This document shows, one piece after another, positions 15,692 through 17,809 of a stretch of DNA of 17,809 nucleotides; positions within the stretch are counted from its first letter, which is position 1, and each line of letters starts with the position of its first letter. A model generated the notes under the pieces. The model saw nothing but the letters and a program-made list of their open reading frames with translations. It made no database searches and was not told the DNA's origin. Source of the stretch: an uncultured Clostridia bacterium (GTDB lineage Bacteria; Bacillota; Clostridia; TANB77; CAG-508); contig CAJFQT010000015.1 of NCBI GenBank assembly GCA_904419095.1, positions 1 to 17,809 on the forward strand. The letters are read 5' to 3'. The translations under genes were made by a program, and so were the position numbers.

Positions 15692-15735
15692 AAAAAAACT
15701 TTCATACCTAGCTTCATAGCTAGGGACGAAAGTTT
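15692..15735 (-). terminator. T-box attenuator (intrinsic terminator)
   Basis: AAACTTTC (15735-15728 on the minus strand) pairs with GAAAGTTT (15703-15696), and inside CCTAGCT (15724-15718) pairs with AGCTAGG (15713-15707) over a 4-nt loop. A run of seven T follows (15698-15692). It is the alternative structure to the T-box antiterminator. Confidence 0.9.
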
Positions 15736-15900
15736 AATTCCGCGTTTCCACCCTAATTCCTAAAACATCATTATAGAAGTTTTAGACACCTTAATTTATA
15801 TATTACTCAGAAGCTCCCCATACTTTTCTATTACAAGTATTCCACCATCACTTGCTCTCTATTAATAAATTAACAAGTATTTTTTCTTCCTCACTGTAAT
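15692..15900 (-). promoter_or_regulatory. Glycine T-box riboswitch upstream of glyS
   Basis: The leader senses uncharged tRNA-Gly and lets RNA polymerase read through when glycine charging is low. Stem I is closed by ATTAC (15900-15896) with GTAAT (15806-15802). GGAAG/CTTCT and ATACTT/AAGTAT flank an internal loop whose 3' side reads GGGGAG (15819-15814), so the specifier is GGG or GGA, both glycine. The apical part has GATGGTGGAA. The T-box sequence AGGGTGGAAACGCGG is at 15754-15740 (consensus GTGGNACCGCG, one deviation). Its TGGA bulge suits tRNA-Gly's usual U73. The terminator follows at 15692-15735. Confidence 0.93.
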
Positions 15901-15911
15901 TTCATTATTTA

Positions 15912-15920
15912 ATTATGGCA
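15912..15920 (-). promoter_or_regulatory. Possible extended -10 promoter of the glyS leader, inside the tRNA 3' end
   Basis: On the minus strand TGCCATAAT (15920-15912) resembles TGnTATAAT with one mismatch. It overlaps the tRNA's terminal GCCA. A start near 15905 would be 5 nt before the base of T-box stem I. No -35 hexamer is visible, so co-transcription with the tRNA is an equal alternative. Confidence 0.3.
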
Positions 15921-15990
15921 GGGGTAGAAGGACTCGAACCCTCACAGGCGGTTTTGGAGACCGATGTGCTACCATTAACACTATACCCCT
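15916..15990 (-). tRNA. trnW: tRNA-Trp (anticodon CCA)
   Basis: The 75 nt fold as a standard cloverleaf. The acceptor AGGGGTA pairs with TACCCCT, with G73 and an encoded CCA. The D-stem is GTGT/GCAC, the anticodon loop CTCCAAA gives CCA (Trp, codon UGG), and the T-stem GAGGG/CCTTC encloses TTCGAGT. The top pair of the anticodon stem (T27-C43) is mismatched. G73 fits tRNA-Trp. The gene lies 15 bases upstream of the glyS T-box on the same strand, with no terminator between. Confidence 0.96.
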
Positions 15991-16014
15991 AAATTGCTTT
16001 TTCAAACAATTATT

Positions 16015-16043
16015 ATATTAGCATATTTTAATTCTTTTGGCAA
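16015..16043 (-). promoter_or_regulatory. Promoter for tRNA-Trp
   Basis: On the minus strand TTGCCA (16043-16038), a 17-base spacer and TAATAT (16020-16015). A perfect TATAAT (16017-16012) lies 3 bases further but with a 20-base spacer. Either places the start about 15-20 nt before the tRNA. Confidence 0.5.
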
Positions 16044-16060
16044 GTATTTTTTAGAATTTT

Positions 16061-16477
16061 TTATATATTGTATTTCTTGTTTCTATAAATTTCTGCTTGT
16101 TGTAACATATGTCCTATATTACCTTCTCCCGCAAACTTATTTATATCAAAAAAATTTTCATTTTTATCAAACCAATATAGTTTATTAACTTCTTCTACTA
16201 AATTAACATTTTTATTTAATATTCCCATAAAAACTTCTAATTCCATATCTGTTATTTTATATTGGAAATTCATAATATGAGTTAAAATAATATCATTATC
16301 TGTTATTCCTGTTTCCTCACGTAACTCTCTATAAGCTGCTTGCAATTCTCCTTCATTTTGTTCTACTTTTCCTCCAACTAAATTAAATTTTCCTTTATAT
16401 GGTTCTTTTTTTCTTTTACACATAAGTATTTTATCTTCATCCTTATTATATACTAATATTACATTTAATTTTTTCAT
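16061..16477 (-). CDS. Nudix hydrolase (MutT-like)
   Basis: Nudix enzymes cleave nucleoside diphosphates linked to another group. Small ones like this often act on oxidised or non-canonical NTPs, but the substrate cannot be read here. The 138-residue protein has a complete Nudix box at 36-58: Gly36, Glu42, Arg50-Glu51, Glu54-Glu55 and Gly57, exactly GX5EX7REUXEEXGU. The strand before it, KFNLVGGK, and YKGK at 27-30 are typical. The ATG at 16477 has AGGAG 8-9 nt upstream. A promoter candidate is at 16531-16560, so it need not depend on the DUF4186 gene upstream. A fragment of a second Nudix gene lies 0.7 kb upstream, but its sequence differs (MDKPIRKAVRCYLIKDNK against MKKLNVILVYNKDEDK), so it is not a duplicate of this one. 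Confidence 0.94.
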   Translation of the reverse strand: MKKLNVILVYNKDEDKILMCKRKKEPYKGKFNLVGGKVEQNEGELQAAYRELREETGITDNDIILTHIMNFQYKITDMELEVFMGILNKNVNLVEEVNKLYWFDKNENFFDINKFAGEGNIGHMLQQAEIYRNKKYNI

Positions 16478-16530
16478 AACCCAATCTCCTAATACGCATA
16501 ATTTTTCATATTTAATAGTTTTATTTTTAT

Positions 16531-16560
16531 AATATACATAATTTTATTTTTTGAATTCAA
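16531..16560 (-). promoter_or_regulatory. Promoter for the Nudix gene
   Basis: On the minus strand TTGAAT (16560-16555), an 18-base spacer and TATATT (16536-16531). It lies between the DUF4186 stop codon and the Nudix Shine-Dalgarno. Confidence 0.5.
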
Positions 16561-16570
16561 TGTATTTACA

Positions 16571-16936
16571 TCATCTAATTTTTATTTCTCTATCTATCCA
16601 AGCCATTATAACATTTACAATATAATCTTTTTGTTCTTCACTCAACGCAATTCCTTTTTGTATTTTATGCCATTTATATAAACATCCTCTACAACAAGTT
16701 GCAGTAGCATGCTGTGCTATAAATACTGGATGTCCTCTCATTGGTGTTTGTTTTCCATCATTTGGAATATTCTCTGGTGCTAGTCTTTTATTTATAAAGT
16801 CATATGCATGTTCTTTAATTTTCTCTATTCCTTTTTCCTTTATATAATCTTTATCTTTTTGTTTCAAATGAAATTTATTTCTGAAATTTGATTTTGATAA
16901 ACTATTTAATATGTTTTCTATTCTTATATCCTGCAT
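16571..16936 (-). CDS. DUF4186 family protein
   Basis: This 121-residue protein matches DUF4186, whose function is unknown. The family's core is clear: TPMRGHPVFIAQHATATCC (64-82) followed by RGCLYKWHKI (83-92). Conserved His69, His76, Cys81, Cys82, Cys85 and His90 could bind a metal or carry redox chemistry; that is inference. The N-terminal half is helical and charged. I chose the ATG at 16936 with AAAGGTGAT upstream. The frame is open to an ATG at 16987, but that 17-residue extension has no Shine-Dalgarno and overlaps the end of the preceding ORF. The gene lies 34 bases after the deoxyribosyltransferase-like fragment and is probably on the same transcript. Confidence 0.85.
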   Translation of the reverse strand: MQDIRIENILNSLSKSNFRNKFHLKQKDKDYIKEKGIEKIKEHAYDFINKRLAPENIPNDGKQTPMRGHPVFIAQHATATCCRGCLYKWHKIQKGIALSEEQKDYIVNVIMAWIDREIKIR

Positions 16937-16970
16937 AAATATCACCTTTAAATTACTTTTTTCTATATTA

Positions 16971-17171
16971 TTATATATTTTCTTCATTAAGCCTCAATAT
17001 CTTATCTTCTATATCTTCAAATTTATTATAATAAATAATAGTTTTTACATTATTACAACCTTTTACTAATCCAGATATTTTGCTTCCTTCTTTTGCTATA
17101 ACCAATATTGGGATATTTAAATTAACTGCTTCTTGCAATTCCATTCCTTGTCCTGTTGATATATTACTCAT
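16971..17171 (-). pseudogene. C-terminal remnant of a nucleoside 2-deoxyribosyltransferase-like gene
   Basis: The open frame encodes 66 residues. SNISTGQGMELQEAVNLNIP (2-21) followed by ILVIAKEGSKISGLVKG (22-38) matches the C-terminal half of nucleoside 2-deoxyribosyltransferase-like proteins, where the Ser/Thr-Gly-x-Gly-x-Glu segment belongs to the active site. That family is usually about 140-160 residues, so the N-terminal half is missing. The sequence directly upstream is instead the start of a Nudix gene in another frame. Its ATG overlaps that ORF's stop codon (ATGAGTAA), so some translation by coupling is possible, but a full enzyme is not. I read it as a gene fragment left by a deletion. 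Confidence 0.65.
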
Positions 17172-17259
17172 TTTTATTGCCTTCTTTATATTTAGTCACT
17201 ACTACTTTATTATCTTTTATTAAATAGCATCTAACAGCTTTTCTTATTGGTTTATCCAT
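17164..17259 (-). pseudogene. N-terminal remnant of a second Nudix hydrolase gene
   Basis: From the ATG at 17259, with AAAGGAG upstream, the frame encodes 31 residues: MDKPIRKAVRCYLIKDNKVV and then VTKYKEGNKNE. This matches the first strand pair of Nudix hydrolases, just before where the Nudix box would begin. A stop follows at 17166-17164. The Nudix box itself is absent from the window in all frames downstream. The frame changes at about 17170 into the deoxyribosyltransferase-like fragment. It is too short to be a working enzyme. Confidence 0.6.
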
Positions 17260-17505
17260 TCCTATCTCCTTTATAATCGTAATTTTTTTATTTAGAATTT
17301 ATACTTATAATAATTCACTCTTTACCTCTAACCAATTATGGAATCTTAATATCCTTATATATTAACAGCCTTTCTTCTATATTTCCTACCATTTTTTCTA
17401 AATCTTTGTAAAAAACATATTTATTATCTGTTTAGGATTTCATTATTTTGCTTTCATATTGAACTCATTCTAACATAATTTAGGGCAAAAATAAAGTATA
17501 TAAAA
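17260..17505 (-). other. Unassigned leader region before the gene remnants
   Basis: About 245 bases have no gene I can defend. On the minus strand TGTTAGAAT (17475-17467) is a plausible extended -10, so a transcript could begin near 17460 and run about 200 nt to the Nudix fragment's ATG. A stretch open for about 32 codons reads NKYVFYKDLEKMVGNIEERL and then LIYKDIKIP-stop, but it has no start codon or Shine-Dalgarno. It may be decayed coding DNA. Confidence 0.35.
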
Positions 17506-17558
17506 AAATTAAGTCAAGGTTATGTGATAACAATATTAATTTAACCTTAACTTAATTT
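17506..17558 (-). terminator. Terminator of the surface-protein gene
   Basis: 17506-17522 pairs with 17542-17558 at 16 of 17 positions. The one mismatch (C17515/A17549) becomes G-U in the minus-strand RNA. On that strand the stem is followed by a run of seven T (17508-17502). It lies about 32 nt after the stop codon of the LQKTG protein gene. Confidence 0.85.
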
Positions 17559-17590
17559 AAAATATTATTCTTATTGTTCAACATATCTCT

Positions 17591-17809
17591 TTATAAATTC
17601 TTAGAATTCCTGAATAGATTTTTTCTCGTTTTCAGATACAATACTACTAAGATACCTATTGCCACTATTATTATTGAAATAACATTGTTAGTTCCTGTCT
17701 TTTGCAAAGTTTCTGTTGTTACAGTAATATCCGGCTCATTTGCATTAGATATATGTCCTTGATTTTGTGTTAGTATTTCTTCTATTTTTGGTTCCTCATT
17801 TTGTTTTTG
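17591..17809 (-). CDS. C-terminus of a sortase-anchored surface protein (5' end outside window)
   Basis: The visible 72 residues end a surface protein. A polar, Glu/Asn/Thr-rich stretch leads to LQKTG (35-39 of the visible part), then a hydrophobic segment NVISIIIVAIGILVVLYL (42-59) and a basic tail KTRKNLFRNSKNL. This is the cell-wall sorting signal recognised by sortase, which cuts between Thr and Gly and links the protein to peptidoglycan. The motif has Gln where LPxTG has Pro. No domain in the visible part tells what the protein does. The frame is open to the right edge, and the gene ends at the 17506-17558 terminator. Confidence 0.8.
   Translation of the reverse strand, partial: QKQNEEPKIEEILTQNQGHISNANEPDITVTTETLQKTGTNNVISIIIVAIGILVVLYLKTRKNLFRNSKNL

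Noticed and set aside
15916..15990. tRNA-Gly, given the neighbouring glycine T-box
   Set aside because: The anticodon loop CTCCAAA places CCA at 34-36 and the discriminator is G, as expected for tRNA-Trp.
16937..16987. Longer DUF4186 protein starting at 16987
   Set aside because: No Shine-Dalgarno, the extension overlaps the previous ORF, and the family core begins after the ATG at 16936.
1..17809. CRISPR arrays, insertion sequences, prophage or defence genes
   Set aside because: No regularly spaced repeats, transposase, integrase, Cas, toxin or phage motifs were seen on either strand.

Overview
The window reads as chromosomal DNA of a low-G+C, endospore-forming Bacillota, most likely class Clostridia. 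The evidence is very A/T-rich intergenic DNA and third codon positions, strong AGGAGG Shine-Dalgarno sites, a T-box riboswitch before an aminoacyl-tRNA synthetase gene, a tRNA-Trp with its CCA encoded, a sortase-type surface-protein tail, and a gene for an H-type small acid-soluble spore protein. I see no transposase, phage gene, CRISPR array, integrase or rRNA. This is mostly a housekeeping region, and nearly everything is on the minus strand.

Layout (minus strand unless stated). At the left edge is galE (3' end missing), then cysS, a large class A penicillin-binding protein with a Cys-rich and Asn/Thr/Gly/Ser-rich C-terminus, an unrecognised 280-residue protein with a Rossmann-like pattern, and truB. 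A divergent promoter region separates truB from a plus-strand U32-family protein. A 22-bp stem then forms a shared terminator with a convergent pair, RNHCP protein and TGS/uridine-kinase-like nucleoside kinase. Next comes plus-strand sspH, convergent with an HD phosphohydrolase. Those two share a palindromic terminator that overlaps both stop codons.

From 14.2 kb to 16 kb lies a translation unit: tRNA-Trp, a glycine T-box leader and glyS (eukaryotic-type GlyRS). The T-box specifier loop reads GGGGAG, so the codon is GGG or GGA. The T-box bulge TGGA fits the U73 discriminator of tRNA-Gly. The right end holds a Nudix hydrolase, a DUF4186 protein, and two gene fragments joined head to tail: the first 31 codons of a second Nudix protein and the last ~65 codons of a nucleoside 2-deoxyribosyltransferase-like protein. 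These look like the two edges of an internal deletion. The window closes with the C-terminus of an LQKTG sortase-anchored surface protein.

How the genes work together: cysS, glyS, tRNA-Trp, truB and the U32 protein belong to translation and RNA modification. The nucleoside kinase, HD phosphohydrolase and Nudix genes belong to nucleotide handling. galE, the PBP and the LQKTG protein belong to the envelope. No defence system or biosynthetic cluster is visible. The most interesting unexplained structure is in RNA leaders: a 118-nt hairpin filling the inferred 5'UTR of the HD gene, a three-codon mini-ORF with a perfect Shine-Dalgarno between the T-box terminator and glyS, and a hairpin after truB whose only mismatches become G-U pairs on the minus-strand transcript.
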